A stretch of 64,000 bases of DNA. Origin: Saprospiraceae bacterium (GTDB taxonomy: Bacteria; Bacteroidota; Bacteroidia; Chitinophagales; Saprospiraceae). The position numbers and the translations under genes are program-made. Below the pieces are notes generated by a model that saw only the letters and a program-made list of their open reading frames with translations, was not told the DNA's origin and did not search any database. Positions 43,119 to 53,418 of this stretch are shown piece by piece (position 1 is the stretch's first letter; every line of letters starts with the position of its first letter). Location of the stretch: contig JAGQWX010000001.1 of assembly GCA_020436935.1 (NCBI GenBank), positions 62,001 to 126,000 on the forward strand, written 5' to 3'.

Positions 43119-44918
43119 TTATTTAAGGATGTTATAGTCTGGTGAGATCATGGTCAGGTATATGAGTAAACCGGCTCTGTAGTGTTTCCACTCGTAGTTG
43201 TTGTTCCAGTTCCAATACATGTCCTTGAGTGCCTGCCTGATGATGGCTTTGGTCTGATCCGTCATCTGGCCATGTGTATATAATATATCAGCTTCCCTCA
43301 GCATTTTTTCAACATCATCAGCAATGCTGATATAATGTGCATAATTGACCGTTGGATTTGGAATGTAATCTCCATCCCAGCTCCAAAAGGCAGTACCCCA
43401 AAAGCTGGTGCCGAATATGCTATTCAAATATCTAATTGACTTGGAAGAATTGTGCAGTTTAAATTCAGGAGCCACAAGTCCATTGTCTGAAATCTCTCCA
43501 ATGGGTGCGAAGTCCGGCGGATAAAAATTAAAAACTGTTGGAGAAGCCATAACGTGCTGGCCCACATCTTCTATGATCGAATATCCGTTATGCAAATACC
43601 TGTTTTGAGGTTGCTCCAAATCCAGGGTTCGCATCAGATGCAACATCCTCAAAAAGGGGGGTCGCAATATTCCGGCATCGGGCCTTTCCATGCCTGCTCT
43701 CGTCCGGGCTTCAGGATCCAACAAAATGGCTTTTATCAATGCTTTCATATCTCCTCTTGGGTTTCCTGCCCCACCGTTGAAGACTGTAGCAACCCGATCT
43801 ACATAGGCAGGTGAAGGGTTGGATTTGACCAGTCTTTGTATAAGTTTTTTGGAAATGAAAGGGCCAGTATTTGGATGGTTAAACAAAAAATCAACTGCCT
43901 GATCCACATCCTGCATTCCACTTTGACCTGATGGAATGGTAAGCTGCTTGAGTATTATTTTTTCTCCCGGTTCATGCCAATTGTTATACATTTTCATGGG
44001 GATGTCCTTTTTGGCAGCATAAAAGTCTATGTAAAATGTATCATTGATCTGCCAGTCTACCCATGGCTCAACTCCTGATGCGCCAAAACCTGTAAAAATT
44101 TTGGCCATTTGGCGAATGTCTTCATTGTCATAGGTTGGAATCTGGTTGCCCTGGTTATCGGTTTTGGGAGTTCCGTCATTGTTGAGTTCTACTAAACCTA
44201 TGGTGAACAGCTGCATGATTTCACGTGCATAGTTTTCGTCAGGTCTTGTATTTTCAGCTACATTGGTCTTTCGGTTTTGGAAGTGACTCAGATAATAACC
44301 CATGGCGGGGTGTTTGGTAACAGCCATAAGTAAATCTTTATAATTGCCAAATGAGTTTTGCAACAACATATCGTAATATGAACTTAAAGCAATGGCACTG
44401 CCTTCCAAATCAGAATTGTAGGAAATGACCAGAATTTCTGACAATGCTTCTGCAACTCTGTGGCGCAAAAGATCAGCATTTTTAAGATTGTTGTCCCAGT
44501 AAGCATAATTGAAATGGACGGCAGCAGGACCGTAAATGTCTTCTTCAGGAATGCCATTGCTGATATAAATATTATACAACATGTTCCAAATCGTGTCGAG
44601 TTTTGGCCTGATGAGACTGGCTGGTTTTGTAAACTGATCATTGATCCACGGCTCAAACCCCATATTTTTCACCTGTGTAATGTAATCGATCTTTGCACCA
44701 AAACTCGCCTGTGCCAAAAATCGGGATGCATCAAAGAGACTATCATCCAGGCCTTTGCCGTTGACTAAACTTTGAAGCCCTTGTGGTCCGGTCTTGCTAC
44801 TGCTCGCTGTAACTGTAATACCTGCAGAATGACCTGAGCCCAGGTAGTCGGTATAGTTTTGGGCGCTGAGTGAAATCACGGGCAAAAGGAAAAGGTAGAG
44901 GTATAATTTCATTTTCAA
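43119..44918 (-). CDS. DUF1800 family protein
   Basis: A 599-residue secreted protein with signal peptide (about 1-19, ending LSAQ). The DUF1800 domain spans about 60-595: ASRFLAQASFGAKIDYI, VAEALSEILVIS, ENYAREIMQLFTIGLVELN, NWHEPGEKIILKQLTIPSGQSG, HPNTGPFISKKLIQRLV and SPTVFNFYPPDFAP are the expected conserved blocks. First gene of the DUF1800-DUF1501-discoidin unit. A -7 box lies 27 bp upstream. The family is abundant in Bacteroidota and Planctomycetota, with unknown activity. Confidence 0.93.
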   Translation of the reverse strand: MKMKLYLYLFLLPVISLSAQNYTDYLGSGHSAGITVTASSSKTGPQGLQSLVNGKGLDDSLFDASRFLAQASFGAKIDYITQVKNMGFEPWINDQFTKPASLIRPKLDTIWNMLYNIYISNGIPEEDIYGPAAVHFNYAYWDNNLKNADLLRHRVAEALSEILVISYNSDLEGSAIALSSYYDMLLQNSFGNYKDLLMAVTKHPAMGYYLSHFQNRKTNVAENTRPDENYAREIMQLFTIGLVELNNDGTPKTDNQGNQIPTYDNEDIRQMAKIFTGFGASGVEPWVDWQINDTFYIDFYAAKKDIPMKMYNNWHEPGEKIILKQLTIPSGQSGMQDVDQAVDFLFNHPNTGPFISKKLIQRLVKSNPSPAYVDRVATVFNGGAGNPRGDMKALIKAILLDPEARTRAGMERPDAGILRPPFLRMLHLMRTLDLEQPQNRYLHNGYSIIEDVGQHVMASPTVFNFYPPDFAPIGEISDNGLVAPEFKLHNSSKSIRYLNSIFGTSFWGTAFWSWDGDYIPNPTVNYAHYISIADDVEKMLREADILYTHGQMTDQTKAIIRQALKDMYWNWNNNYEWKHYRAGLLIYLTMISPDYNILK

Positions 44919-44944
44919 TTGATTTCCCTTAATTATTAAAAAAA

Positions 44945-44952
44945 CAAAGTTA
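44945..44952 (-). promoter_or_regulatory. Candidate -7 box of the DUF1800-DUF1501 unit
   Basis: TAACTTTG on the minus strand, an exact TAnnTTTG, ending 26 nt before the ATG at 44918. No -33 TTG at the usual spacing. Confidence 0.4.
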
Positions 44953-45019
44953 CTGGAAAGAAATGCTTTGGCTTATAGGTGTTTCCACCGATAAACTCAC
45001 AATTTATAAAGCAAAAACC

Positions 45020-46246
45020 TTACCATTCAAACTTTCTGAGGGTTGGAAGTTTAAACCACGTGTAAATGCTTATCAGCAGGGTAATGCTTCCTCCCATGAT
45101 TACTGCAGGAACCGTGCCCATCAAAGAAGCTGTCAAACCGCTTTCAAATTGACCCAATTCATTGCTGCTGTTGACAAAAATGCTGTTGACACTTGATACC
45201 CGTCCCCGCATTTCATCAGGAACAAAAAGTTGGAAAATAGTAGCTCTGATAATGACACTTACTCCGTCGAATATTCCACTCAAGAGCAAAACGGAAAAAC
45301 TTAAAATAAAATTACGGGATAGGGCAAAAACCAATATGCAGAGTCCGAATCCGCCCACTGAATAGATCAGGAGCTTTCCCTGTGCTTTCAATAATGGCTT
45401 AAATGTGAGATAGGCGATGGCAATAAAATTACCCATGTATGTGGCGGACATCAGAAGTCCGAATCCTTGTGGCCCAACGGCAAGAATGTCTTTTGCAAAA
45501 ACCGGTAGCAAGGCCACAGCTCCTCCAAATAAAACTGCAAACATATCGAGGCTGATGGCCCCCAGCAAAGCCTTTTGTGAGAAAACGAAATCAAGTCCTT
45601 CTTTGACTCCATCCCAGGTACGCGCTTTACCCTTGTTCCAGCTGATGGGCTTTTCTTTGATGTTTCTGAAGATCAGCAAGGCAGCAGCCATCAAGGTGCA
45701 TACGACAACAAAAGACCAGGTAGCACTTGTAAACCCTATCAGAAATCCGGCCAACATGGGTCCAACGACAGAAGCAAATAACCATGTCATGGTGTTGATG
45801 GAAGCGGCCCTCACCAATTCTGCCTGGGTGACCAGCTGTGCAAGAAAGGCATTCAGGGCCGGAGAACTGTACGCCCTGATGATTCCTGTGAGAAATACTC
45901 CAAAACATATCAGAAAGGCTGCAATAGCATTTCCCATCGAATGAGTGATAGGCTTATAAGTGATGATGCCCAAGTATATCATGACCAAAAAGTATAGGAC
46001 ATAACACCACATGATGAGGTTGCGTTTGTTGCTTCTGTCTACCCTCACGCCTGCAGGAAGGGCCAATAATATGGCCGGAATGACCTCACTCAAGCCCAGT
46101 ATCCCCAAGGCAAGCTTACTTCCTGTGAGCTCATACAACTGCCAGCCAAGGATGACCGGTGTCATTTTTAATCCGGCAATAAAAAACACCCTTGCAGTGA
46201 TGAACAAGGTAAATTCCCTGTTGATGATCGTTGGTAATGCCTTCAA
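45020..46246 (-). CDS. MFS transporter, EntS-like exporter type
   Basis: A 408-residue protein with about 12 membrane segments. The loop after TM2 carries the MFS motif as PAGVRVDRSNKRNLIM, and the overall pattern (FLTGIIRAYSSPALNAFLAQLV, NTMTWLFASVVGPMLAGFLIG) fits the DHA3/EntS group of drug or siderophore exporters. The only reachable start is TTG at 46246 (MKALPTIINREF), since a stop lies shortly upstream and no ATG intervenes. It is the last leftward gene after the his operon, 81 bp beyond hisIE, and may be unrelated to it. Confidence 0.85.
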   Translation of the reverse strand: MKALPTIINREFTLFITARVFFIAGLKMTPVILGWQLYELTGSKLALGILGLSEVIPAILLALPAGVRVDRSNKRNLIMWCYVLYFLVMIYLGIITYKPITHSMGNAIAAFLICFGVFLTGIIRAYSSPALNAFLAQLVTQAELVRAASINTMTWLFASVVGPMLAGFLIGFTSATWSFVVVCTLMAAALLIFRNIKEKPISWNKGKARTWDGVKEGLDFVFSQKALLGAISLDMFAVLFGGAVALLPVFAKDILAVGPQGFGLLMSATYMGNFIAIAYLTFKPLLKAQGKLLIYSVGGFGLCILVFALSRNFILSFSVLLLSGIFDGVSVIIRATIFQLFVPDEMRGRVSSVNSIFVNSSNELGQFESGLTASLMGTVPAVIMGGSITLLISIYTWFKLPTLRKFEW

Positions 46247-46327
46247 AAATGATGCGCTGTATTTGTGAAAGAGAAATTGATCGTAAAATTAATCGCTGTC
46301 TCCTTGTATTGGCCCTTTTATTTAGAC

Positions 46328-46942
46328 TTAATTTCTACGGTGCCTTGTTTCCAAAACCTTGATGACATCCTCCAGGCTGTGCTCCTTGGCTTGAAGCAAT
46401 ACCAGGTAATGAAAAAGAAGGTCTGCCGCTTCACCCAGGAAGAGTTCTTCGTTGTTGTCTTTTGCCTCAATAACAATTTCTACGGCTTCCTCTCCTACTT
46501 TCTGGGCAATTTTGTTGATGCCTTTTCTGAATAGGCTACTGGTATAAGATTGATCTGAAATGTTGGATTTTCTATCTGCAATCACCTCTTCCAGTCTTGC
46601 GAGAAAAGCATGACTTCCTTTGTTGGATTCCTGCCAGCAGGTATCATCTCCTGTGTGACAGGTTGGGCCCTGAGGATCCGCCTTGATCAAAAGGGCGTCG
46701 TTATCACAATCGATGGAAATTTCTTTAAGCATCAAAAAATGATTGCTGCTCTCTCCTTTGGTCCACAGTCGCTGTTTTGACCTGCTGTAAAATGTTACTT
46801 TTCCACTATCCAGCGTTTGTTGAACTGCTTCGGCATTCATATATCCCAGCATGAGTACTTTGGAGGTAAATACATCCTGTATGATAGCTGGTACCAGTCC
46901 TTTGTCGTCATAAACGATCGATGCTACATCAAGTTTTCTCAT
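46328..46942 (-). CDS. hisIE: Bifunctional phosphoribosyl-AMP cyclohydrolase / phosphoribosyl-ATP pyrophosphatase
   Basis: A 204-residue fusion catalysing steps 2 and 3 of histidine synthesis. The N-terminal HisI domain (about 1-110) has MLGYMNAEAVQQTL, SRSKQRLWTKGESSNHF and the zinc site DNDALLIKADPQGPTCHTGDDTCW. The C-terminal HisE domain (about 115-204) has SYTSSLFRKGINKIAQKVGEEAVEIVIEA and AADLLFHYLVLL. Fused hisIE is the normal Bacteroidota form. It is the last gene of the operon, 9 bp after hisF. Confidence 0.97.
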   Translation of the reverse strand: MRKLDVASIVYDDKGLVPAIIQDVFTSKVLMLGYMNAEAVQQTLDSGKVTFYSRSKQRLWTKGESSNHFLMLKEISIDCDNDALLIKADPQGPTCHTGDDTCWQESNKGSHAFLARLEEVIADRKSNISDQSYTSSLFRKGINKIAQKVGEEAVEIVIEAKDNNEELFLGEAADLLFHYLVLLQAKEHSLEDVIKVLETRHRRN

Positions 46943-46951
46943 CCTTTATTT

Positions 46952-47707
46952 TTATATTCTAACAGAAATTCCGTTTTCTTTTAAATACGTTTTCAGCTCA
47001 GGGATTTTGATCTCCTGATAATGAAATACGCTTGCTGCGAGGGCAGCCTGGGCAATATCATTGTCCAAAACCTCCAAAAAGTCTTCCCTTTTACCTGCGC
47101 CTCCTGAAGCAATGACAGGAATGCTCAACATGTCATTCATCTGTTTCAAGGCCTCAATAGCGTATCCTTCTTTGGTGCCATCGTGGTCCATGGAGGTAAA
47201 TAATATTTCTCCTGCACCTAAAGATTCCGCCTGGCGGGCCCATTCGAACAAGTCCAGGCCTACATTCTTCCTTCCTCCGTGGGTATGGACTTTCCATGAG
47301 CCCTCAACAAACTTGGCATCAATGGCGCAAATGACACATTGGACTCCATATGCATAAGCTATTTCTTCTATCAAAGCAGGTCGTGCAATGGCCGATGAAT
47401 TCACGCTGACCTTGTCGGCACCATTTTGCAAAATGTCATATACGATGTCCTTGCTGTTGATGCCCCCTCCGACGCTAAAGGGAATATTAATGACTTCTCC
47501 TACTTTCCTCACGAGATCGATGAGCGTAGTTCTACCTTCATGGGTTGCAGATATGTCCAAAAATACAAGCTCATCTGCTCCTTCTTCTGCGTATCTGGCA
47601 GCAAGCTCAACCGGATCTCCTGCATCCCTCAGCGCTACAAAATTGGTGCCCTTTACTGTGCGGCCATCTTTGATGTCAAGACATGGTATAATTCTTTTGG
47701 TCAGCAT
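46952..47707 (-). CDS. hisF: Imidazole glycerol phosphate synthase cyclase subunit
   Basis: A 251-residue TIM-barrel enzyme. With HisH it uses ammonia from glutamine to make imidazole glycerol phosphate and AICAR. Typical blocks: [17 protein letters not shown] with the catalytic Asp11, [33 protein letters not shown]-type segment with the second catalytic Asp ([11 protein letters not shown]), and PVIASGGAG. The ATG overlaps the hisA stop by one base (TGATG), so the two are translationally coupled. Confidence 0.97.
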   Translation of the reverse strand: MLTKRIIPCLDIKDGRTVKGTNFVALRDAGDPVELAARYAEEGADELVFLDISATHEGRTTLIDLVRKVGEVINIPFSVGGGINSKDIVYDILQNGADKVSVNSSAIARPALIEEIAYAYGVQCVICAIDAKFVEGSWKVHTHGGRKNVGLDLFEWARQAESLGAGEILFTSMDHDGTKEGYAIEALKQMNDMLSIPVIASGGAGKREDFLEVLDNDIAQAALAASVFHYQEIKIPELKTYLKENGISVRI

Positions 47708-48417
47708 CAGTTGTCAAATAATTCGTTGAGAGAAATTTTTCCTTCGTAGATGGCTTTGCCGACTACTACACCAAACATGTCCAGGGCTTTCACGGCATGG
47801 ATGTCTTCCATACCGGCCACTCCTCCGCTGGCAATCAGGCAAATGCCATCGTGGCTGTCTTGAAGCCTCTTGTATAAATCAAGCGCTACACCTCCAAGCA
47901 TGCCATCTCTGGAGATATCCGTACACAAGAATAAACGAGCACCGGCAGCCATATAAGACTTTATAAAATCATCGATGTGCCGGTCTGAAGTATGATACCA
48001 TCCTTCTGTGGCAATGTACTCGCCATTTACGTCTGTGCCGACCACAATTTTTTCCGACCCATAAGTCCTGATCCATTCAAATACCATCTCAGGATTTTTC
48101 ACAGCCAAACTACCAATGATGGCACGGTCAACACCTTGATCCAACACTTTTTTCAAAGACTCCTCGGTCCTGATGCCACCGCCCATCTCAACTTTGAGTG
48201 CGGTCTCGTGGCAGATGGCATATATACTTTTGAGGTTGTCTCCCTGTCCTTTAGCAGCATCCAGGTCTACCAGGTGTATGTGGGTGGCGCCTGCATCTTC
48301 AAATTGTTTGGCCATGTCCAATGGATTGGAATGATACACTTTTTCAGTATCATAGTCGCCTTTGGTAAGCCGTACGCAGCGACCATTGATCATGTCTATG
48401 GCTGGTAGAATCTCCAT
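47707..48417 (-). CDS. hisA: ProFAR isomerase
   Basis: A 236-residue TIM-barrel isomerase converting ProFAR to PRFAR. The two catalytic aspartates are in [20 protein letters not shown] (near residue 8) and [12 protein letters not shown] (near 130); [13 protein letters not shown] and [13 protein letters not shown] are phosphate-binding loops. Its start overlaps the hisH stop by one base (TAATG), and its stop overlaps hisF the same way, a chain of coupled genes. Confidence 0.97.
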   Translation of the reverse strand: MEILPAIDMINGRCVRLTKGDYDTEKVYHSNPLDMAKQFEDAGATHIHLVDLDAAKGQGDNLKSIYAICHETALKVEMGGGIRTEESLKKVLDQGVDRAIIGSLAVKNPEMVFEWIRTYGSEKIVVGTDVNGEYIATEGWYHTSDRHIDDFIKSYMAAGARLFLCTDISRDGMLGGVALDLYKRLQDSHDGICLIASGGVAGMEDIHAVKALDMFGVVVGKAIYEGKISLNELFDN

Positions 48418-49004
48418 TATTTATTTTCTTTCAAAAAATTCATGAGCAATTGCTCGCCTATGGTCGCGCTCTTCTCCGGGTGAAACTGTACACCGTTGAA
48501 ATTGTCTTTTTTTATTCCTGCGCTGAATGGCAAAATGTAGTCCGTTGTAGCTGTGGTAAATTCACTTTTAGGGACAAAATAACTGTGTACAAAATAAAAA
48601 TATCCTCCGGCGTTTATTCCTTTCCACATTGCCTCATCAGTATGTGTGACCGTATTCCATCCCATGTGGGGAATTTTTTCGGACTTGCTTTCAAACTTAA
48701 GAACACTTCCCGGCAACAATCCCAGACAAGGAGTGTCGCCTTCTTCTGAGTGTTCGAGCATGATCTGCATTCCCAGACAAACGCCCAGAAATGGTTTTTG
48801 TACTTTTCTTACCACTTCAATCAGATTTCGTTTATCCAATTCTTCCATGGCTGACGAAGCATGTCCTACTCCCGGTAATATCACCTTATCTGCCTGTAGG
48901 ATTTGTTCGGGCTCAGCAGTCAGCACAGGATGAAAGCCCAATCGCTCAATAGCGTTGATGACTGATCTGGTATTGCCTGCGTTATAATCTATGATTGCTA
49001 TCAT
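48417..49004 (-). CDS. hisH: Imidazole glycerol phosphate synthase glutaminase subunit
   Basis: A 195-residue class I glutamine amidotransferase that feeds ammonia to HisF. The nucleophilic Cys lies in PFLGVCLGMQIM (about residue 78) and the His/Glu of the triad in GVQFHPEKSATIG (near 178). The N terminus IAIIDYNAGNTRSVINAI is standard. It follows hisB by 9 bp and overlaps hisA by one base. Confidence 0.97.
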   Translation of the reverse strand: MIAIIDYNAGNTRSVINAIERLGFHPVLTAEPEQILQADKVILPGVGHASSAMEELDKRNLIEVVRKVQKPFLGVCLGMQIMLEHSEEGDTPCLGLLPGSVLKFESKSEKIPHMGWNTVTHTDEAMWKGINAGGYFYFVHSYFVPKSEFTTATTDYILPFSAGIKKDNFNGVQFHPEKSATIGEQLLMNFLKENK

Positions 49005-49013
49005 TGTATTTTT

Positions 49014-50123
49014 TTAGAGTACCCCTTTGGTACTTGGTATGGCCATATTCACATCTCTTGTTTTCGCCATTTTGATGGCTTTGGCAAAAGCCTTAAAAAT
49101 GCTTTCAATGATGTGGTGCTCATTGTCCCCGCTTGCGGTAATGCTGAGGTTGCTCTTGGAATGATCAGAAAATGATTTGAAAAAATGGAAAAACATTTCT
49201 GTTGGCACATCGCCTATCTTCTCCCGCTGAAAACTTGCGTTCCACTGTATCCATGGCCTTCCTCCAAAATCAATGAGTACTTCTGCCTTTGCCTCATCCA
49301 TGGGAAGGGCAAAACCATAGCGCTGGATGCCTGCTTTTTTGCCCAGGGCTTTTTCAAATAGCATACCCAGCACTATAGCGGTATCTTCAACCGTATGGTG
49401 CTCGTCGATGTGGAGGTCTCCCTTTGTCTCCAGGAATAAGTCTACTTCTGCATGTTTTGCAATTTGCTCGAGCATGTGGTCAAAAAATCCCAAGCCGGTA
49501 TGGATCTGACTGATGCCACTGCCGTCGAGATTGAGACTGCCCGAAATTTTGGTTTCTGAGGTATTTCTGATGGCTTTGGCCTTTCTGTCCAGGGTAAACA
49601 AAAACTTCCTGATCTGCGCCCAGTTTTGAGCATCGAGCACTACAGTACTCTGAAGGTTTTCGGGTATATCGCCTCGACCGTTGATCCGGATAGATTTGCA
49701 ACCCAGGTTCTTCGCCAGTTGTGCATCAGTGAGTCTGTCTCCAATGACTATGGAGTTTTCGAGGTCATATTCTCCTTCCATATATTTGGTGAGCATTCCG
49801 GTTCCAGGTTTCCTGTTGGGAGAGTTCTCATGATCAAAAGACCTGTCGATATGGATGGCTTCAAACTTTATACCTTCACCTTTCAGCGTATCCACCAGAA
49901 GATTCTGCACCGGCCAGAATGTATTTTCCGGAAAAGAATCTGTACCAAGGCCATCCTGATTGGTTACCATGACAAATTCATAATCCAGTTTGGTATAGAT
50001 GTCGCTGAGGTTGGTAAATACTCCAGGGACAAACTTCAGCTTCTCCAATGCATCGATCTGCGGATCATCAGCGGGTTCGTGAATGAGCACACCGTCTCTA
50101 TCCAAAAACAAAATCTTTCTCAT
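49014..50123 (-). CDS. hisB: Bifunctional histidinol-phosphatase / imidazoleglycerol-phosphate dehydratase
   Basis: A 369-residue fusion. The N-terminal HAD-type phosphatase (about 1-165) opens [17 protein letters not shown] with the nucleophile Asp and has the zinc-loop-like and [13 protein letters not shown] motifs. The C-terminal dehydratase (about 180-369) shows [34 protein letters not shown] and DHSKSNLSI metal-binding blocks. The ATG lies 26 nt inside the 3' end of hisC, an unusually long overlap in this operon, but the [13 protein letters not shown] terminus leaves little doubt. Confidence 0.97.
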   Translation of the reverse strand: MRKILFLDRDGVLIHEPADDPQIDALEKLKFVPGVFTNLSDIYTKLDYEFVMVTNQDGLGTDSFPENTFWPVQNLLVDTLKGEGIKFEAIHIDRSFDHENSPNRKPGTGMLTKYMEGEYDLENSIVIGDRLTDAQLAKNLGCKSIRINGRGDIPENLQSTVVLDAQNWAQIRKFLFTLDRKAKAIRNTSETKISGSLNLDGSGISQIHTGLGFFDHMLEQIAKHAEVDLFLETKGDLHIDEHHTVEDTAIVLGMLFEKALGKKAGIQRYGFALPMDEAKAEVLIDFGGRPWIQWNASFQREKIGDVPTEMFFHFFKSFSDHSKSNLSITASGDNEHHIIESIFKAFAKAIKMAKTRDVNMAIPSTKGVL

Positions 50124-51153
50124 GGTAATATTCGTTTAGTTTGATGAATAGGATGTCATTTTCTGTAGGTGTTCCTACTGTAAGTCTCAGACAATTGTCA
50201 CAGTGCAACTGGCCATGTCTGTTTCTGACAATGATGCCCTGAGAAGTCAGCCAATGGTACAACTTATTGGCATCGTCCACGCGCACAAGGAGGAAATTGG
50301 CTTCTGATGGAAAAATCTCCTTTACGCCTTTGTATCTGGTCAATTCCAGGGCCATGCGTTTTCTTTCTGAGATGACCGTTGCTGCCTGTTGTCTGACCTG
50401 ATCTTCATGCTCCAGGATCTCTAAGGCCGCTTCCTGCGCTGGTTTGCTGATGTTATACGGAGGTTTAATTTTATTGAGGATCTGAATGATTTCTGCCGAG
50501 GCGAAGGCCATTCCCATTCTAACGGAGGCTGCACCCCAGGCCTTGGATAAGGTCTGGAGGATGACCAGATTGGGGTAAATATTGACATATTCTTTCATGG
50601 AAGGCTGGTCGCAGAAGTCAATATAGGCTTCGTCCACTACGACTATGCCTTGAAAAGTTGATACAAAATTCTTGATGTCTTCTATCGGAATACAGTTGCC
50701 CGAAGGGTTATTGGGTGAGCACAAAAAGATGACTTTGGTGTGTGCATCTGCTGCTGCACGGATATCGTCGAAGTTGAGGTGGAACTCAGGAGTCAATGGC
50801 ACTTGTATCAGTTGTACATCATTGATGTCTGCAGATACTTTGTACATGCCGTAGCTGGGGTTGGGTGCAATGACATTGTCAATTCCCGGATTGCAGAATG
50901 CACGGATGATCAAATCTATGGGCTCATCGGAGCCATTTCCCAAAAATATATTATTGAAGGGAACGCCCTTGATTTGACTTATTTTTTTCTTGACCACTTT
51001 TTGCAATGGGTCGGGGTATCGGTTGTAGGCGGCGTTGTATGGATTTTCGTTGGCGTCTATGTAAATGTCTGCCTGGCCGGAAAATTCATCCCTCGCAGAA
51101 CTATAAGGCTTGAGCCTTCTGATGTTTTCTCTTAATAGTTGCTGAATGTCCAT
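50098..51153 (-). CDS. hisC: Histidinol-phosphate aminotransferase
   Basis: A 351-residue PLP enzyme of fold type I making histidinol phosphate from imidazole acetol phosphate. Motifs: [50 protein letters not shown], and the PLP-lysine segment [15 protein letters not shown] (about residue 205-219). The product ends [11 protein letters not shown]. The 3' end overlaps hisB by 26 nt and the gene follows hisD by 6 bp. Confidence 0.97.
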   Translation of the reverse strand: MDIQQLLRENIRRLKPYSSARDEFSGQADIYIDANENPYNAAYNRYPDPLQKVVKKKISQIKGVPFNNIFLGNGSDEPIDLIIRAFCNPGIDNVIAPNPSYGMYKVSADINDVQLIQVPLTPEFHLNFDDIRAAADAHTKVIFLCSPNNPSGNCIPIEDIKNFVSTFQGIVVVDEAYIDFCDQPSMKEYVNIYPNLVILQTLSKAWGAASVRMGMAFASAEIIQILNKIKPPYNISKPAQEAALEILEHEDQVRQQAATVISERKRMALELTRYKGVKEIFPSEANFLLVRVDDANKLYHWLTSQGIIVRNRHGQLHCDNCLRLTVGTPTENDILFIKLNEYYHEKDFVFG

Positions 51154-51159
51154 TTCCGG

Positions 51160-52449
51160 TTATTTTATGTGTTCCAAACGAATCTTTACTGCATTGGCGT
51201 GTGCCTGGAGCTGTTCTGCCTTAGCCATTGGGACCACCAGACCTGCCAGGTTGACCAATCCTTCCCGCGTCACGGTCTGAAAGGTAATCTTGCGCATAAA
51301 AGTATCGACATTGACCCCGTTGTATGACTTGGCCCAGCCATAGGTGGGTAAGGTATGATTGGTTCCTGATGCATAATCACCCACTGATTCCGGACACCAA
51401 TTGCCCAGGAAAACAGAGCCGGCATTAACCACTCTTTCTGCGAGTACACCAGCATGGTCGCTGGCTATGATTAGGTGTTCGGGGGCATATGCATTGATGT
51501 AGGCAAAGGCTTTGTCAAGGTCCTTTTCTACAATGATGAATGAATTGGCCAGTGCTGCAACAGCCATGTCTTTTCTGGGAAGCTCTGCCACGAGTAGGTC
51601 AACCTCTTCTAAAATGGCTTTTGCAATGGCCACATCGGGAGCGACACAAACGACCTGACTGTCTGCCCCATGTTCTGCCTGAGACAAAAGGTCAATGGCG
51701 ACAAATTTTGGAACGCAATCTTCACCAGCGTACACCAGCACTTCAGAAGGACCGGCGGGCATATCGATGGCCACGCCAAACTGTTGGGCTTTTTCTTTTG
51801 CTGCGGTCACATATTGGTTGCCCGGACCACATATTTTTGAAACTTTACCAATGGTTTCTGTACCCAGAGCCATGGCAGCAATGGCCTGTGATCCGCCCAC
51901 CTGCATCACCTCGTCGATGTCGCAGATGTAGGCCGCGGCCAGAATTGCTGGATGTATTTTTCCATTGTAAGTGGGAGGGCTACAAAGCACTACTTGAGAA
52001 CAACCTGCGATTTTTGCCGGAATGGCCAGCATTAATATGGTTGAAAACAATGGCGCGGTTCCTCCGGGGATGTATATGCCAACCCGCTCAATAGGCACGG
52101 CTTTTTGCACACACTCTACTCCCTGCATGGTGGTCACTTTGACCTGCTGTGGGAGTTGCGCTGTATGGAATTTTTCGATGTTCGTTTTGGCACCAAGAAT
52201 GGCGTCACGCAATATCGGATCAAGACTTTCATATGCCTTTTGAAGGTCTGATCGGTCCAGCTTTATGGATGAAATATCTGTCTTATCAAATTTTTTGGTC
52301 AATTCCTTCAGTCCCTGATCACCTTTTTCAGCGATCAAACGGAAGACTTCTCCTATGACCTCGTCCATGTCGGCTTTGGGCATCTGGGGTCTTTGGACCA
52401 GAGACTTATAGTCAGCTTCGCCGGGTTGTATAATGATGTTCATTGCCAT
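51160..52449 (-). CDS. hisD: Histidinol dehydrogenase
   Basis: A zinc-dependent dehydrogenase catalysing the last two oxidations to histidine. Conserved blocks: VPGGTAPLFSTILMLAIPAKIAG-type segment (YIPGGTAPLFS), GPGNQYVTAAK, DMPAGPSEVLVYAG, LSQAEHGADSQ, NAGSVFLGNWCPESVGDYASG and a C-terminal HANAVKIRLEHI. The open frame runs to 52503, but ATG at 52449 (MAMNIIIQPG), two bases after the hisG stop, is preferred: 429 residues, the normal length. Confidence 0.97.
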   Translation of the reverse strand: MAMNIIIQPGEADYKSLVQRPQMPKADMDEVIGEVFRLIAEKGDQGLKELTKKFDKTDISSIKLDRSDLQKAYESLDPILRDAILGAKTNIEKFHTAQLPQQVKVTTMQGVECVQKAVPIERVGIYIPGGTAPLFSTILMLAIPAKIAGCSQVVLCSPPTYNGKIHPAILAAAYICDIDEVMQVGGSQAIAAMALGTETIGKVSKICGPGNQYVTAAKEKAQQFGVAIDMPAGPSEVLVYAGEDCVPKFVAIDLLSQAEHGADSQVVCVAPDVAIAKAILEEVDLLVAELPRKDMAVAALANSFIIVEKDLDKAFAYINAYAPEHLIIASDHAGVLAERVVNAGSVFLGNWCPESVGDYASGTNHTLPTYGWAKSYNGVNVDTFMRKITFQTVTREGLVNLAGLVVPMAKAEQLQAHANAVKIRLEHIK

Positions 52450-52451
52450 GA

Positions 52452-53303
52452 TTATACCACCATTTTTTCGATCGGAATAACGAGTATACCCTGAGCACCG
52501 CATGCCTTGAGTTTGCTCATGATGTTCCAGAAATCATCATCACTGATCACAGAATGTAGAGAGCTCCATCCCTCCTCGACCAATGGCAGGACTGTCGGGC
52601 TTTTGAGTACCGGCAGAATTTTGCTAGCTTCCTCTATTTTATCGTTTGGTATGTTGAAAAGAATGTACTTGTTTTTTCTTGCTTTCAGTACAGACCTGAT
52701 TCTGAATGCCAGCTCTTCAATCAGTTCACCCTTTTCCTTCAGTGACTTATAGTTGGCTGCCAATACAGCTTCTGATTTCAAAAGGATTTCCTTTTCCTCG
52801 AGCCCATTTTTGAATAAGGTATTTCCGCTGGATACCAAATCGCAAATGGCATCTGCCAGACCTATGTTTGGAGCTATCTCTACTGAACCAGATATGAGGT
52901 GAATGCTGGCATTGACCCCATTTTTGTCCAGATATTGTTGAAGGCTGTGCGGGTACGATGTGGCAATTTTTTTACCTTCGAGTGATGCTGCACCATTGAA
53001 TTCCGCACCTTTGGGCAGGGCAACGGATAGTCTGCATTTGGAGAATCCCAGTTTTTCAACAACAGCAACATCCACATTTTTTTCGATGAGCACATTCTCC
53101 CCCAGAATGGCAATGTCGGCTACACCGTCCTCCAAATATTTGGGAATGTCAGAGTTGCGCAAAAACAATACCTCAGCGTCAAAGTTCCTCACTTCAGCTT
53201 TGAGTGTATCCAGGCCATCTTCGACATACAATCCACAATCTTTCAATAACCTGAGGCTGTCCTCATACAATCTTCCGGATTTTTGTACCGCAATTTTTAT
53301 CAT
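52452..53303 (-). CDS. hisG: ATP phosphoribosyltransferase, long form
   Basis: A 283-residue first enzyme of histidine synthesis. The N-terminal catalytic part (IAVQKSGRLYEDSLRLLKDCG, FLRNSDIPKYLEDGVADIAILG, ATSYPHSLQQYLD, GSVEIAPNIGLADAICDLVSSG) is followed by a C-terminal regulatory ACT-like domain (about 205-283, YILFNIPNDKIEEASKILP). Long-form HisG is feedback-inhibited by histidine and does not need HisZ. It heads the operon and is preceded by the His-rich leader and attenuator. Confidence 0.97.
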   Translation of the reverse strand: MIKIAVQKSGRLYEDSLRLLKDCGLYVEDGLDTLKAEVRNFDAEVLFLRNSDIPKYLEDGVADIAILGENVLIEKNVDVAVVEKLGFSKCRLSVALPKGAEFNGAASLEGKKIATSYPHSLQQYLDKNGVNASIHLISGSVEIAPNIGLADAICDLVSSGNTLFKNGLEEKEILLKSEAVLAANYKSLKEKGELIEELAFRIRSVLKARKNKYILFNIPNDKIEEASKILPVLKSPTVLPLVEEGWSSLHSVISDDDFWNIMSKLKACGAQGILVIPIEKMVV

Positions 53304-53349
53304 ATTTATTTTGTTTTTGGCCCACTTTGAGAGGCGGAAGCTATGGTCT

Positions 53350-53387
53350 AAAAAAGCAACTGCCCACTCTTTTGAAGCGGGCAGTTG
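53350..53387 (-). terminator. His operon attenuator terminator
   Basis: On the minus strand CAACTGCCC (53387-53379) pairs perfectly with GGGCAGTTG (53365-53357), nine pairs plus two more inside, followed by CTTTTTTA. It lies between the leader peptide stop (53419) and hisG (53303). The CCGCTTC of its 5' arm (53380-53374) is also complementary to GAAGCGG within the leader peptide codons (53439-53433), giving a seven-base competing antiterminator pair. Confidence 0.85.
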
Positions 53388-53418
53388 TAAAAAATATTGT
53401 TCTTATATTCAATTCATA

